DNA of 64,000 bases from Rhexocercosporidium sp. MPI-PUGE-AT-0058 (Eukaryota; Ascomycota; Leotiomycetes; Helotiales). Below, in pieces: positions 64,000 through 64,000 of this stretch; position 1 is the stretch's first letter, and each line of letters starts with the position of its first letter. The DNA lies in contig JAGTJL010000021.1 in NCBI GenBank assembly GCA_020746875.1, positions 1 through 64,000 on the forward strand, read 5' to 3'. The position numbers and the translations under genes were made by a program. The notes under the pieces are model-generated. The model was not told the DNA's origin and searched no databases. It was given only the letters and a program-made list of their open reading frames with translations.

Positions 64000-64000
64000 A

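Overview
The window looks like a piece of a filamentous ascomycete (Pezizomycotina) genome. Genes have short introns (48-55 bp) with GT..AG ends and CTAAC-type branch sites. Most of the window is extremely AT-rich, TpA-saturated repeat DNA in which retrotransposon reading frames are broken mainly by TAA/TAG codons where C-to-T changes are expected. That is the signature of repeat-induced point mutation (RIP). I cannot name the species.

Layout. 1-5,600: RIP-degraded DNA with a MITE-like inverted-repeat element, a short minisatellite and two related LTR-like repeats. 5,740-5,967: an intact small secreted eight-cysteine protein (candidate effector) in a GC-normal pocket. 6,200-8,007: minus-strand remnant of a LINE-type element with RNase H and a C-terminal Cys/His motif. 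8,008-40,142: a three-deep nest. A large Ty3/gypsy element (P, plus strand) is split by a second copy of the same family in the opposite orientation (Q, 21,373-33,951, target duplication ATATT). P also carries a complete Ty1/copia element (S, 9,610-17,516, target duplication TTTAA). 40,143-44,640: a fragment of the same P/Q family, then a different gypsy/chromovirus remnant (V) that is split by a 2.1-kb non-autonomous LTR element (target duplication CTTAA). 56,064-63,373: a TIR element of about 0.8 kb with a full gypsy element (U, 56,107-62,625, target duplication CCACC) inside its left arm.

Between the two repeat blocks lies a GC-normal island (about 45,045-55,880) with three intact enzyme genes. 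They are a peroxisomal (C-terminal SKL) sarcosine/pipecolate-oxidase-type flavoenzyme, an intronless 833-residue dimethylglycine oxidase that closely resembles the actinobacterial enzyme, and, divergent from it, a Rieske oxygenase of the choline/glycine betaine/carnitine type. Together they could carry out glycine betaine -> dimethylglycine -> sarcosine -> glycine, yielding glycine and one-carbon units. This is inferred from family membership and co-location. Two GATA-factor motifs upstream of the Rieske gene would fit nitrogen control.

The right edge (63,380-64,000) returns to normal composition and carries the 3' end of an unidentified minus-strand reading frame that leaves the window.
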